A stretch of 16,109 nucleotides of DNA from Phycisphaerales bacterium (GCA_003152975.1 PMBP01000390.1:332-16440), one strand, 5' to 3'. Counted from the stretch's first letter, positions 5,538-16,055 are shown. The notes: generated by a model not told the origin, from the letters alone. Translations and numbers: made by a program.

Positions 5538-8500
5538 ATGAAACGGATTCTGGTTGCGACAATGCTTGCGTGGGGATCGATCCTGTCGGCGGCCGAGAAA
5601 ACCAGGCCGGTCGGAGGTCCTGTGGAGATTTCGTCATTCGGGTATGTTGTTCCACAGCCGCAGGAGAATGGTTACGGCGTCCGATGGGCCGAGCCGCGCA
5701 AGATCAACCGGATCGTGGCTGAGTTCGAGACGGCCCTGTCGCCGGAGGTTGTTCAGGCGATCGGGATCCAATACTGGCAGCGGGTCTGGGATGGCCGGCC
5801 GGAACCGGTCCTGGCCGAGCGAACGAGCGGGGCAGTCGGCTGGGATGCGATGGATGACTGGACCAACGGCAAGTGGATCAACGCCAAAACCCGGAAGGTT
5901 CAGGAGGGTGATCGGCTGACCTTCACCTTCGAGCCGATCAGCGCCGACGAGATCAAAACGACCGCCGGCGGGCTGACCTATCGCAAAACCCTGTGGGTTC
6001 GTCTGCACAGCGACAAGCCGCTGCCGACACCCAAAGCGATCCATGCCTATACGGAATCGGCGGTGGTACCCATTTCCGTGCGTATTCAATTCGGCAAGCC
6101 GGCCGATGTTGCCTTTGCCAATACCGAGCCGAGTTCCGCCAAACTGGAAATATTCAACGGGGAATGTTCATCGGTAAAATCCGCCGACTCGAAAACGACA
6201 GTTGACAATCTGAGCTGGACGGTCCCCGCCGACGGAACCGCCTCGGTCGCGGCCGAGATCATCACGATGCAGGATCCCATCGACGAGCGATATGACCGGA
6301 CGATTGTTACGGTCCGCTGCAGCAAGCGGTCGTTTTCATTCGCGACCGACGACATTGCCCGCGGCGAGCGAATCTTAGTGGATGATCTGGGCGCGCTGGT
6401 CACGCGGGCCGACGACGCGATTTCCATCGACGAGTACCGCGCGATTGTCCAGCGGGAATTCGGCGGCCGATCGATCTACGACCGCGTCGGCAAATCCGAT
6501 GAACAGACCCTGGGGAGGGCCTGGGACCAGATGCCCCTCAAGCGGCCGCTGTACTTTGTCCACGGCCTGCCGGGCAACCGCGACGCGATGCACCAGCTTC
6601 CCAACGGCGACATCGAAATCGCCTCCGGTGGTCGCTGGTTCAATCTGCCGGTCAGTAACCGCGATACCAAACGACAGAGTTGGCAGGGCGAAGAGATGAA
6701 GGTTGGGCTGGGCCTGCCGGCCGATTCGCTGCGGGGCGGTCGGGAGTTAAAGGACGGTTACCTGCCGCTGCTGCGGACCTGGTGGCAGGCCGGGCCGGTC
6801 TATTATGAACAGACCTCGATCCTGGCCCCGCTGGACGGCGACCTGAAGGACATCGCCCTCGATGACCCGACGGTACTTCTGATGCAGATCCGGATCGTCA
6901 ATCTTTCCGAGAGTGAGAAGGCCGGGGCGCGGCTTCGGTTTTCGACCGAGGCGCAGAATGATGGGAATCTGGTGATCGACGGCGACACGGCGATCAGCGA
7001 GAGCCGTACGGGGCCCCATGTTCGATTCCTGATATTCTCTGGGAATAACGGCCGGTTTGAGCCGAATGGAAAGGCGACGAACTGGACGACGGAACTTGCA
7101 GCCGGGCAGAGCATCAAGCTGCGGCTGGCGATCCCGTCGATCACGCTGAACGATGCGGAGAAGGCCTCGCTGCGAACGCTCGACTTTGAAGCCGAGGCCG
7201 CCCGGATCTGCGGATACTGGAAACAACTCACGGAAGCGGGCACGCAGATCCAGACGCCGGAGCCGTGGCTCAACGATTTCTATAAGGCCCACCTGCGGCA
7301 CCTGCTGGTCAACTGCTACAAAGAAATCGGGGCCGAGTATCTCCACGCCCATGTGGGGACCTTCAGCTACGGCGTGTATCCCAACGAGTCGGCGATGATG
7401 ATCAGCGACCTGGACCGCCGGGGTTATCCCGATCTGGCCCGGCGCAACCTCGACGCGTTTTTGCATTATCAGGGCACTGTCGGCCTGACGGGCAACTTCC
7501 AATCCAGGCAGGGGCTATTCTATGGCGCCGGCGGCCACGAGACGGGCAACTACAACAAGAGCCACGGCTATGTGATGTGGAACATGGCTTACCACTGGCG
7601 CTACACGCGAGACAAGGCCTGGATGGAAAAGGCCGCTCCGGGTTTGGTGGCCGCCTGCGAATGGGTGATCCGCGAACGCAAGGCCACGCAGACGCCCAAC
7701 CCCGACGGCAGTAAGCGGCTAGAGTACGGCTATTTGCCGTCGGGTTCGCTGGAGGATGTGACGGATTACTGGTACTGGATGGCGACCAACAGCGCGACGG
7801 TCTGGGGCTTGGGCGATCTGGCCGACGCGCTGGCGGACTTCGGCCATCCGGATGGGCCGCGGCTGCAAAAGGAAGCGAAGGCCTACTTCGATGACTTCAT
7901 GGCCGGCGTCGCCGAATCGCGAATCCTCTGCCCGGTGGCGTCGCTGCGGGACCACACCTGGGTACCCAAGATTCCGTCGGAGGTGCATATCCGCGGCCGG
8001 GCGCACGGATGGATCCGCGAGGTACTGGAGGGGTCGATGTTTTTGCCGGCCTATGGATTGCTGGCCCCCGACGATCCGCAGACGCGATGGATACTGAAGG
8101 ACTACGAGGACAACCTGTATATCTCCAACTCCTACGGCTATGGTATCCCGGCGTTCGAGGACTTCTGGTTTTCGCGCGGCGGGTTTTCGCAGCAGGCCAA
8201 TCTGCTGGATGGGCCGCTGCCGTACCTGTGGCGCGACCAGGTCGAACATTACCTGCGGGCCGTCTTTAACGGATTTTCGTCGGCATTTTATCCGGAAATC
8301 CGGATGTGCAACGAACATTCGCTGCCGGAGCTGGGCTATCCGCGGGGCGATCACTTCAAGAGTTCCGACGAGGCCCAAGTGACTTATTGGCTGCGGCTGA
8401 TGTTCGTCAACGAGCAAAAGGATACGCTCTATCTGGGCCAGGCGATCCCGCGGTACTGGCTGTCGGCGGGTAACACCATCGGCATCCAGCGGGCCGCGAC

Positions 8501-8744
8501 GCAGTTCGGGGAACTGTCGCTGAGTTATCAGGCCAACGATCGGAATCAGATTGTCGTGACGCTGGAACCGCCGAAGCGAAATCCGCCCAAGACGATTTAT
8601 CTGCGGATCCGCCATCCGAAATCCAGGCCGATCCAGTCGGTGCTCTGCAACGACAAGCCCTGGACGCAATTCGACAAAGATAAGGAATGGCTGGTCCTGC
8701 CGGGGGCGCTTGACTCGACCCAGCGGTTTACGATCCAGTATTGA
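5538..8744 (+). CDS. Large secreted six-hairpin-type glycosidase-like protein
   Basis: The 1068-residue product begins with a signal peptide (MKRILVATMLAWGSILSAA, cut near residue 18-20). Residues about 25-540 look like beta-sandwich domains, ending with a segment (VYYEQTSILAPL) typical of the N-terminal super-sandwich of (alpha/alpha)6 glycosidases. Residues about 550-960 look like the helical barrel. They include GTFSYGVYPNESAMMISDLD (607-626) at the place where relatives carry a Trp-x-Arg-Asp motif, EYGYLPSG (729-736), DYWYW (743-747) and a long C-terminal Trp/Tyr-rich part. A C-terminal beta domain follows (about 970-1068). Candidate catalytic acids are E617, E729 and D743; none is proven. 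I cannot place it in a numbered GH family; rhamnosidase-, GH65- or GH95-like relatives are possible. It probably acts on a polysaccharide in the periplasm or outside. It sits 34 bases after the deaminase and 25 bases before addB. Confidence 0.6.
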   Translation: MKRILVATMLAWGSILSAAEKTRPVGGPVEISSFGYVVPQPQENGYGVRWAEPRKINRIVAEFETALSPEVVQAIGIQYWQRVWDGRPEPVLAERTSGAVGWDAMDDWTNGKWINAKTRKVQEGDRLTFTFEPISADEIKTTAGGLTYRKTLWVRLHSDKPLPTPKAIHAYTESAVVPISVRIQFGKPADVAFANTEPSSAKLEIFNGECSSVKSADSKTTVDNLSWTVPADGTASVAAEIITMQDPIDERYDRTIVTVRCSKRSFSFATDDIARGERILVDDLGALVTRADDAISIDEYRAIVQREFGGRSIYDRVGKSDEQTLGRAWDQMPLKRPLYFVHGLPGNRDAMHQLPNGDIEIASGGRWFNLPVSNRDTKRQSWQGEEMKVGLGLPADSLRGGRELKDGYLPLLRTWWQAGPVYYEQTSILAPLDGDLKDIALDDPTVLLMQIRIVNLSESEKAGARLRFSTEAQNDGNLVIDGDTAISESRTGPHVRFLIFSGNNGRFEPNGKATNWTTELAAGQSIKLRLAIPSITLNDAEKASLRTLDFEAEAARICGYWKQLTEAGTQIQTPEPWLNDFYKAHLRHLLVNCYKEIGAEYLHAHVGTFSYGVYPNESAMMISDLDRRGYPDLARRNLDAFLHYQGTVGLTGNFQSRQGLFYGAGGHETGNYNKSHGYVMWNMAYHWRYTRDKAWMEKAAPGLVAACEWVIRERKATQTPNPDGSKRLEYGYLPSGSLEDVTDYWYWMATNSATVWGLGDLADALADFGHPDGPRLQKEAKAYFDDFMAGVAESRILCPVASLRDHTWVPKIPSEVHIRGRAHGWIREVLEGSMFLPAYGLLAPDDPQTRWILKDYEDNLYISNSYGYGIPAFEDFWFSRGGFSQQANLLDGPLPYLWRDQVEHYLRAVFNGFSSAFYPEIRMCNEHSLPELGYPRGDHFKSSDEAQVTYWLRLMFVNEQKDTLYLGQAIPRYWLSAGNTIGIQRAATQFGELSLSYQANDRNQIVVTLEPPKRNPPKTIYLRIRHPKSRPIQSVLCNDKPWTQFDKDKEWLVLPGALDSTQRFTIQY

Positions 8745-8754
8745 CGATAAAAAC

Positions 8755-8761
8755 AGGAAGG
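8755..8761 (+). promoter_or_regulatory. Ribosome site AGGAAGG fixing the addB start
   Basis: AGGAAGG lies 8 bases before the ATG at 8770, supporting that start over the open-frame ATG at 8710 inside the glycosidase gene. Confidence 0.6.
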
Positions 8762-8769
8762 CGGCGGAC

Positions 8770-11700
8770 ATGGCGGTCCGGTTTGTTCTGGGGCGAAGCG
8801 GCACGGGGAAAACGCGGCATTGCATCGATGCCGTGACGGCCGCACTACGGAACGGGCCGCCCGAACAGCCGCTGGTGCTGCTGGTGCCGGAACAGGCAAG
8901 CTTTCAGGCGGAGCGGTCCATTTTGTCGCAGGGCGATATCGCGGGGTATAGCCGACTGCAGGTGTTGTCATTCGACCGGTTGGGATTTTTGCTGGCCGGG
9001 CCGCCCCAGGCCCAGCGGGTCCTGTCGCGGATCGGCCGCGAGATGATCGTGTATTCGATCCTTCGCAAGACCCGCGATACGCTGTCGATCTTCGCCCGCG
9101 CTGCCGATACCGCGGGGCTGGCGCGGCACCTGGCCAGGATCATTCTGGAGCTGCACCAGTCGGCCAAAGAGCCGCAGGACATTCAGCAACTGCTGGCGGA
9201 ATTGGCCCAGCAGCCCGCCAGCACCCGCATCGGCCGTAAGTTCGCCGATATTGCCGTCGTCTTCGAACACTATCAGCAATTTCTAACCCATAAATCCGAC
9301 CTATTTCTCGACCCCGACCAGCAACTCACGCAGGCCCAGCGACGGGTGGCCGACTGTTCCCGACTGAAGGGCGCTCGGCTGTGGGTGGATGGCTTTGCGG
9401 GATTCACCCTGCAGGAACAGTCGCTGCTGATTTCGCTGATGAAGGTTTGCAGCGAAACGGAGATCGCCCTGTGCCTGGACCCAACGACAATCGATCTGGG
9501 CAAGTCCGATCCAGAATGGCTGGATCTGAACAGCTTGTTCTTGCCCACGGAAAAGACCTATTGTGATTTGCTCGATGCCATTCGGCGGGCACGGCTTTCA
9601 ATTCAGTCGCCGATCATGCTAAAACAGATACGGCGATTCGATGGCGAATCGGCGTTGGCGTGGATCGAACGATCGGCCTTTGATGCGGCGATGTCCGGCG
9701 CGGCCGAGAAGGTCAAACAACAAGCCAGTCAGCAAATTCACATCCTGATAGCCCCGGATCCGCGGGCGGAGACACAGTCGGTCGCGCGAGAGATACATAA
9801 ACTCGTCCGAACCGAGCGATACCGCTATCGCGACATCGCAGTGGTCGCGTCGGATCTGGGATCGTATCAGCCGTACCTGGAGGCGGCGTTTGCGGATGCG
9901 GGGATTCCCAGCTTCATCGACCGGCCGGGCTCGATCCAGCAGCACCCGATGATTGAACTGGTTCGCAATGCCTTTACGGCCGTCCTCGGCGGATTCGAGA
10001 CGGCGGATGTGATCGCGTGGCTCAAGTCGCCGCTGGGACCGATTGACGCCGACGCGGTAGCCCTGCTGGAAAATTATTGCCTGGCCTTCGGCATCAACCG
10101 AAACGATTGGACCAGTGCCGAGCCATGGCCGTTCACTGATGCCAATACTCAAGAGGATCGCGAAACGGTAACACGATGGGACCTCGATCGGATCCATGCG
10201 ATTCGGACCGGGGCCCTGCGGCCGCTGCTGGAATTGCGGGACAAGCTCGGATTGATAGCGAGCCCGCAGGCCCTCTTGGCCGACGATTTCGTCCGGGCCG
10301 TTTGGGGCCTGATCGATGGGCTTCAGATTTCCCGCAAGCTCGACGAACTGGGCCGGTCCGACCCGCAGCAGGCAATGATCCACCGGCAGCTCTTCGACAA
10401 ACTGGTCGATCTGCTCGACGAGTTCGCCGACATCTTCGGCGATCAGCCGATGGAGCCGGCCGAGCAATTCTTCATCCTGCGCGCGGCGATCGGGCAACTG
10501 GCCCTCAAGCAGATCCCGACGATGATCGACCAGGTGCTCGTCGGCTCGATCGAACGCAGCCGCCACCCGGACCTGAAGGCCGTCTTCCTGATCGGTACGA
10601 CACAGAAACAGTTTCCCATTCCTCTGGTCGAAGACCCGATCCTCAGCGATCAAGACCGCGCCATCGCGGCGCGACAGCGGTTTGTCCTGTCGGATCGGCC
10701 GGCCACGCAGGCGGCCGCTCGGCAGTATCTGGCCTACATCGCCTTCACGCGGCCCGCCGAGCAACTGTACATCAGCTATCCCCGAATGGATTCCGGCGGA
10801 TCGGAGGTGTACCCGTCGCGATTCATCCAGATGCTTGCAGATCGGCTGGGACTGAAGGCCGGACCTTCAGGAACCGACAACGAATGGGCATCGATTTCCG
10901 GCCCAATCGACCTGCAGGATCGCCTGAGCCGGTGGGCTTCTTCGGATGATGAGACCCATCGTCGGTTTGGGCTGGGCCTTGTCCGGCGGCTTGCGGGAAA
11001 CCCCTTGCCGGATCTGGTCTGTCTCACCGCCCCCCTTCTGGCCGGCCTCGATTACCAAAACACAGTCAACCTCGATCCGGCCCTCATTCGCCGCCGATGG
11101 GCGAGAACACTGCCTGTCTCGGCCAGCCGCCTGGAATCGTTCGGGCGATGCCCCTATCAATTTTACTCCCGCTATCTTTTGGAACTCCAAAAACGCGAGA
11201 TTCTTCGGCTGGAACCGCTGGATCTGGGCAAGCTCTATCACCGTGTCCTCGAACGGCTTTTTTACGATCTACGAAAGGACAAGTTGGATATCGCCAGCGC
11301 ATCCGACGAAACCATGCAGAACCGGACGATCGTGTTGTTCGATGACCAAATCCAGTCCGATCCTGCTATCGCCAATCTGGTCCGTCACAGCCGCCAGGAT
11401 GGGTGGCGGATCCAGTCGGGCCGTGAGGTCCTGTGCGAGGCGGTGCTGAATATGGCCCGCATCTGCCGAGCCGGAGCATTCCGGCCGATCGCGGCGGAAG
11501 CGGGCTTTGGTCCCGGTGAAAAGCAAGCCCGGATCGAATTGAAGACCGAGGATGGAACGCCGATCCTCCTGTGCGGTTCGATCGACCGGATTGATGCCGC
11601 CCGGATCGGTGAAAAAAATGTCGCCGTGGTGTTCGATTATAAGATCCGGGAACGGTCGATCAATTGGAGTCATCTGGCCGGACAGATCGATCTGCAGTTG

Positions 11701-12237
11701 CCGGTCTATCTGATTGCGGCCGGGAAGATGTCCGGGATTCAGCAAGTCGCCGGCGCGTTCTATCTGCCGATCGAAATGCCGTCGCAAAAGTTTGCCCTTG
11801 ACTCTGATGACGGTTCCTCTGTCGAATGGGACGACAAGCCCGACAAAAAAGCGCAAGCCAAGGCCAAAGGTGTCTTCCATGGCGAACAAGCCGGTTCCCT
11901 CGACGCCTCCGCCGCAAACTACAGCGTCTGCTATAACTTTTCCGTAACCCAGAAAGACGGTGTTTATGGCCGATACGGTTCCAGCGCCGCTCTTCGGCCT
12001 GACGACTTTGCGGCCCTTCTACGATTTGCCGACACGACCATCCGGGAGATGTCGCAATCGATATTGTCCGGCAGGATCGAGGTTCGGCCGTTTCGGCTCG
12101 GCGAGGAAACGCCGTGTTCGCACTGCGACTATCGGATGGTGTGCAAATTCGACTGGCAGATCAACGAGTACCGCAAGATCGACTCCGTTAACAAGACGGA
12201 ATTCCTGGCCGGATTGACGGGGGGCGGCCATGGCTAA
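8770..12237 (+). CDS. addB: AddB: helicase-nuclease subunit B with 4Fe-4S nuclease domain
   Basis: The 1155-residue length is close to the family's usual size of about 1160. The ATG at 8770 puts the AddB-type Walker A motif GRSGTGKT at residues 8-15, as expected at the extreme N-terminus, followed by LVLLVPEQASFQAE. The C-terminal RecB-like nuclease shows GSIDRID (D939, D942) and FDYK (D956, K958). Four cysteines that frame the nuclease and bind 4Fe-4S in the family are present: C794 (ESFGRCPYQFYSRY), then C1116, C1119 and C1125 (CSHCDYRMVC). In the AddAB complex this subunit cuts one strand at a DNA break and recognises the Chi-type hotspot, feeding 3' ends to RecA. The gene starts 25 bases after the glycosidase stop and its own stop overlaps the addA start by 8 bases. 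No truncation is seen. A RexB name is possible for the same role. Confidence 0.9.
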   Translation: MAVRFVLGRSGTGKTRHCIDAVTAALRNGPPEQPLVLLVPEQASFQAERSILSQGDIAGYSRLQVLSFDRLGFLLAGPPQAQRVLSRIGREMIVYSILRKTRDTLSIFARAADTAGLARHLARIILELHQSAKEPQDIQQLLAELAQQPASTRIGRKFADIAVVFEHYQQFLTHKSDLFLDPDQQLTQAQRRVADCSRLKGARLWVDGFAGFTLQEQSLLISLMKVCSETEIALCLDPTTIDLGKSDPEWLDLNSLFLPTEKTYCDLLDAIRRARLSIQSPIMLKQIRRFDGESALAWIERSAFDAAMSGAAEKVKQQASQQIHILIAPDPRAETQSVAREIHKLVRTERYRYRDIAVVASDLGSYQPYLEAAFADAGIPSFIDRPGSIQQHPMIELVRNAFTAVLGGFETADVIAWLKSPLGPIDADAVALLENYCLAFGINRNDWTSAEPWPFTDANTQEDRETVTRWDLDRIHAIRTGALRPLLELRDKLGLIASPQALLADDFVRAVWGLIDGLQISRKLDELGRSDPQQAMIHRQLFDKLVDLLDEFADIFGDQPMEPAEQFFILRAAIGQLALKQIPTMIDQVLVGSIERSRHPDLKAVFLIGTTQKQFPIPLVEDPILSDQDRAIAARQRFVLSDRPATQAAARQYLAYIAFTRPAEQLYISYPRMDSGGSEVYPSRFIQMLADRLGLKAGPSGTDNEWASISGPIDLQDRLSRWASSDDETHRRFGLGLVRRLAGNPLPDLVCLTAPLLAGLDYQNTVNLDPALIRRRWARTLPVSASRLESFGRCPYQFYSRYLLELQKREILRLEPLDLGKLYHRVLERLFYDLRKDKLDIASASDETMQNRTIVLFDDQIQSDPAIANLVRHSRQDGWRIQSGREVLCEAVLNMARICRAGAFRPIAAEAGFGPGEKQARIELKTEDGTPILLCGSIDRIDAARIGEKNVAVVFDYKIRERSINWSHLAGQIDLQLPVYLIAAGKMSGIQQVAGAFYLPIEMPSQKFALDSDDGSSVEWDDKPDKKAQAKAKGVFHGEQAGSLDASAANYSVCYNFSVTQKDGVYGRYGSSAALRPDDFAALLRFADTTIREMSQSILSGRIEVRPFRLGEETPCSHCDYRMVCKFDWQINEYRKIDSVNKTEFLAGLTGGGHG

Positions 12238-15200
12238 GCGAAACTGGACAACCGGACAGAAAAAGGCGATTTCGGCGCGGGGCCGCGAAACACTGGTCAC
12301 GGCCTCGGCGGGCACCGGCAAGACGGCCGTGCTGACCGAGCGGTATCTGCAATGCCTTCTGGACCCGGAAGGCCCGGCCCAGGTGGGGCAGATCCTGGCG
12401 CTAACCTTCACTGATGCGGCATCCGAGGAGATGCGCAGCCGCATCGCCGAACGGTTGCGGCAGGAAACGACCAGCCAGTCCAACCCGCGGCTGGCGGGGC
12501 AGCTCTTGCAGCTCGATGCCGCCTGGATCAGCACGATCCATTCATTCTGCAAGCGGATCCTCACGGAGTTTTTCTACGAGCCGGCGCTGGATCCGGCCTT
12601 CCGGATCCTCGACCCCGACGAGCAGCAATTGCTCAAGTCCGAGATTCTCCAGCAGGTCATGGAAAAGGCCTGGGAGGATCCGGATCTGGGGGCCCGATTG
12701 CCCGCGCTGCTGGCACGCCGCAGTTTCGGCAACAGCGACCATGATTTTTTCTCGCAGATTCTCCGCGGCTCGGCGTATCTGGATTCGGTGGTCAGCCGGC
12801 CGGATTGGTTGGCGCGGGCCCGGACGGCCGTCGAACTGAAGGCACTGCACGGCGAGTGGTTTGCACGGCGGAGACACGAGGTCCTTACGGGCCGACTGAA
12901 CGATTGCCGGGGTCGCATCGAATATGCCCTTCAGGTTGACGCGGCAATCGCCGGTTCGCACTGGGCACAATTTCTGCAGGATGAATTTCTGGATCCGATC
13001 GATCAATGCCTGGAATGCTTGGATCGTGACGATTGGGACGAATGTCGAAAGTTCCTACTGAATCACGAGTTCCCCACTTTCGGCAAATGCAAGAAGCCGA
13101 AAGGGATGACCGACGAATTGGCGGATCGAATCCGGGACCCTGTTAGAAAAGCCAAGGAACAATTCGAATCCCTTCGTAATCTGGCGATTGTCCATCCGGG
13201 CTATGAATCGCTGGCGCCGGTTGTCACCGAGCAGACCCACTGCGTCATCGAGCTGATCCGCCGGTTCGATGAGGCGTATACGACGGCCAAGCGGCAGCGC
13301 AACGCCCTGGACTTTGCCGATCTCGAACACCTGGCGCTGGGTATGCTCAGTGCGAATGAGGAAGTCGCCGGAATTTTACGCGACCGATTTCGGTATATTT
13401 TCATCGACGAATACCAGGATATCAATCCCGTCCAACAGGCGATCCTCGACCGCGTTCGCCGGGACGACAATATCTTTGTCGTCGGCGATGTCAAGCAGAG
13501 CATCTACGCCTTCCGCCAGAGCCGCCCGGAGATCTTCCTCCAACGGCTCCAGCGAGCGGCCGAGCGACCCGCCTCCGGTCAGCCGCAGCGGGTGGACCTG
13601 ACCGACAATTTCCGCTCGCGGCAACCGATCCTGGATTTCGCCAATCAGGTTTTCCACCGGATCATGCGGCCGTCCGTGGCCGGGATGGAGTACGACCGGC
13701 GGGCCTTCCTGCAATCCGGTTTCGAGTATGCCCCGCTGGAGGCCGGAACCCTCCCGCAAGATCTGGTCCGGCTGTGTATCCTCGACGAAAACGCGCACGA
13801 TGATTCTGCGGATTCGCAGGACGAAGAGGAATCCAAACCTTTGTCACACTCACCGGCCGGCGGAAATTCGCGGGAGAATCCTTTCGTCAGTTCGGGCCAG
13901 CGACAGGCCGCCTGGATCGCCGAACAGATCCGCACGATGGTCGGGGCCGACACGGGCCGGGCCGCATTTCAGATCTTCGACAAATCCAGCGGGACCTATC
14001 GCGGCGTATCGTACGGCGACATCGTGATCCTGATGCGGAGTCTGTCCGGCAGGGCGGTCGAGTTCGTCGAAATCCTCCAGCAGGCCGGGGTTCCCGTCAG
14101 CAGCCGCACTGCGGCCGGGTACTTTGCCGCCACGGAGATCGCCGACATGCTGGCCGTGTTGCAGGTGCTGGACAATCCCCGGCGGGATATCGAGTTGGCG
14201 GCGGTCCTGCGAAGCGCGATGTTCGGGATGACTGATTCGCACCTCCTGGAGATTCGATCCTGTGTTCCCTCCGCCGGAGCCGATTTCTTCGAGGCCATCC
14301 AATGCTATATCGAGCGGGGGCCTGATACCGCCGTGCGAGATTGCCTGCGAAAAAGTTTCGCACGATTGAACGAATGGCGTTCCGTCGCGCAGTCCCTCGG
14401 CCTGGCCGAGATGATCCGGCGGATCTATCGCGACACGGGCTACCCGGCCTTCGTCTCGGCCCTGCCCAACGGCAAACAACGCCGGGCCAACCTGATGAAG
14501 TTGCACGACCGGGCGATCCAGTTTGAATCGTTCACGGAGGCGTCGCGCTCGGGGTCTCTGGCCCGGTTTGTGGAGTTTCTCGAGCAATTAACGGATCAGC
14601 AGCAGGACTGGGCCCCGGCCGAACCGGATGCCGCCGAAAATGCCGTCCGGATCCTGTCGGTCCACAAGAGCAAAGGGCTGGAATTGCCGGTGGTGTTCGT
14701 GGCCGACCTCGGTCGGGCCTTTAACCGTTCGGACCGCTCGGCCGATTGCCTCTTCGACGAAGAGGACACGCTGGGCCTGCGGGTCATCGAGCCGTCGCTC
14801 AAGCGGAAATTTCCCTCGATGATCTTCGAACTGATCGCCGACAAGCAGCAGGCCCGGTCGATCGCCGAGGAGATGCGGATCCTTTATGTGGCCGTCACGC
14901 GGGCGCGGGAACGGCTGATCCTGACGGCCTCGGCGGATCTGGTCCGGTGCCGCGAAATCCTCGACGCCTGTTCGCTTTGCCCCGAGGGTCCGGCCGACTG
15001 GCAGCTTCGCGGGGCAAAAGGATTTCTCGAATGGATGCTGTTCGGCCTGTCCGATCTGCAATCGACCTATCGATCCTTCGAGCTTTCGCCGCCGGCCCAT
15101 GCCGGCGACTTACAGAAATGCCGAATCGAACGGGTATCCAGGGATGATCTTCAGCGGTTATCGCAGAACATCCTCGACCGAAAGCGGTCGCGGCGGGATC

Positions 15201-16012
15201 GGACCGTTCCGGCAGATGCCGAGTCTTCTGAAGATTCCGCCGTTGGGCAGACCGCCGAACAGATCGCCCGGTCTTTGCCATGGCGATACCCGTTTGCGGT
15301 CTCGACTTCGCTTCGGGCCAAGATGTCCGTCAGCGAACTGACCCATCAAGATGACGAGTTCGCCATGATCGACCTGTCGCGGTGCCTGGGCCGTTTGCCG
15401 CGGGCAATGCAAGCCCCTGCGGCCGGTCCCGACCGGCCCGATGCCCGTCAGATCGGATCGGCCGTCCACCGGATCTTCGAGACAATCGACCTGTCTTCAC
15501 CGCCCGATCATGCGCGAATCCAGGCCGTGATCGACTCTCTGGTCGAGAAGGGGCTGATTGCACAATCTCTCTTTGGGCACATCGACCCGGCCAGGATCGA
15601 GGCCTTCTTCCACAGCGAACCCGGCAAGCTGGCCGTCGCCAACGGCCCCCGGCTGTTCCGCGAATGGCCGTTCACGATGGCGATTCCGGCGTCGCAGTCT
15701 GCCCAATCGACTTGCCCAGAAATTTCACGACTATCGATCACACAAGCCCACGGGGATGACCTGGTCATCATCCAGGGGATTGTTGATATGATTGTCCCTG
15801 ATGGCGACGGACTTGTCCTGATCGACTTTAAGACCGATCGTATCCGTGCCTCCGAGGCCTCCGAACGGTCGACCCTGTATCAGGGCCAATTGGACTATTA
15901 TGCCCGGGCGGCCCAGGCGATCCTGCGAAAACCCGTCCGCGGCTGCTGGCTATATTTCGTCACCCCGGGGGTTTCGATTCCCCTAACCATCCGCAATTCC
16001 GTCAACCGATAA
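12230..16012 (+). CDS. addA: AddA: UvrD-type helicase and nuclease subunit A
   Basis: The 1260-residue product has every motif of an active SF1A helicase. These are a Q-motif (TTGQKKAI), Walker A ASAGTGKT (25-32, K31), Walker B IDEYQD (D393, E394), motif III VVGDVKQS (418-425), motif IV LTDNFRSRQP, motif V SVHKSKGLELPVV (810-822) and motif VI YVAVTRARERL (886-896). The C-terminal RecB-type nuclease has GSAVHRIFE, D1186 (GIVDMI) and IDFKTD (D1199, K1201). It translocates 3' to 5' on DNA and cuts the second strand in the AddAB break-processing complex. The ATG at 12230 overlaps the addB stop (12235-12237), so translation is likely coupled. Residues about 460-475 and 510-560 include variable, acidic and polar insertions. 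The gene appears intact and is the last of the co-directional run within the window. Confidence 0.93.
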   Translation: MAKRNWTTGQKKAISARGRETLVTASAGTGKTAVLTERYLQCLLDPEGPAQVGQILALTFTDAASEEMRSRIAERLRQETTSQSNPRLAGQLLQLDAAWISTIHSFCKRILTEFFYEPALDPAFRILDPDEQQLLKSEILQQVMEKAWEDPDLGARLPALLARRSFGNSDHDFFSQILRGSAYLDSVVSRPDWLARARTAVELKALHGEWFARRRHEVLTGRLNDCRGRIEYALQVDAAIAGSHWAQFLQDEFLDPIDQCLECLDRDDWDECRKFLLNHEFPTFGKCKKPKGMTDELADRIRDPVRKAKEQFESLRNLAIVHPGYESLAPVVTEQTHCVIELIRRFDEAYTTAKRQRNALDFADLEHLALGMLSANEEVAGILRDRFRYIFIDEYQDINPVQQAILDRVRRDDNIFVVGDVKQSIYAFRQSRPEIFLQRLQRAAERPASGQPQRVDLTDNFRSRQPILDFANQVFHRIMRPSVAGMEYDRRAFLQSGFEYAPLEAGTLPQDLVRLCILDENAHDDSADSQDEEESKPLSHSPAGGNSRENPFVSSGQRQAAWIAEQIRTMVGADTGRAAFQIFDKSSGTYRGVSYGDIVILMRSLSGRAVEFVEILQQAGVPVSSRTAAGYFAATEIADMLAVLQVLDNPRRDIELAAVLRSAMFGMTDSHLLEIRSCVPSAGADFFEAIQCYIERGPDTAVRDCLRKSFARLNEWRSVAQSLGLAEMIRRIYRDTGYPAFVSALPNGKQRRANLMKLHDRAIQFESFTEASRSGSLARFVEFLEQLTDQQQDWAPAEPDAAENAVRILSVHKSKGLELPVVFVADLGRAFNRSDRSADCLFDEEDTLGLRVIEPSLKRKFPSMIFELIADKQQARSIAEEMRILYVAVTRARERLILTASADLVRCREILDACSLCPEGPADWQLRGAKGFLEWMLFGLSDLQSTYRSFELSPPAHAGDLQKCRIERVSRDDLQRLSQNILDRKRSRRDRTVPADAESSEDSAVGQTAEQIARSLPWRYPFAVSTSLRAKMSVSELTHQDDEFAMIDLSRCLGRLPRAMQAPAAGPDRPDARQIGSAVHRIFETIDLSSPPDHARIQAVIDSLVEKGLIAQSLFGHIDPARIEAFFHSEPGKLAVANGPRLFREWPFTMAIPASQSAQSTCPEISRLSITQAHGDDLVIIQGIVDMIVPDGDGLVLIDFKTDRIRASEASERSTLYQGQLDYYARAAQAILRKPVRGCWLYFVTPGVSIPLTIRNSVNR

Positions 16013-16055
16013 GGCGACACCCGGTTTCCATGGCAACTTTTTTGCAAACCTCACA

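Noticed and set aside
8710-8769. Upstream start for addB
   Set aside because: It would overlap the glycosidase gene, and the Walker A motif normally lies within the first 15 or so residues, as it does from 8770.
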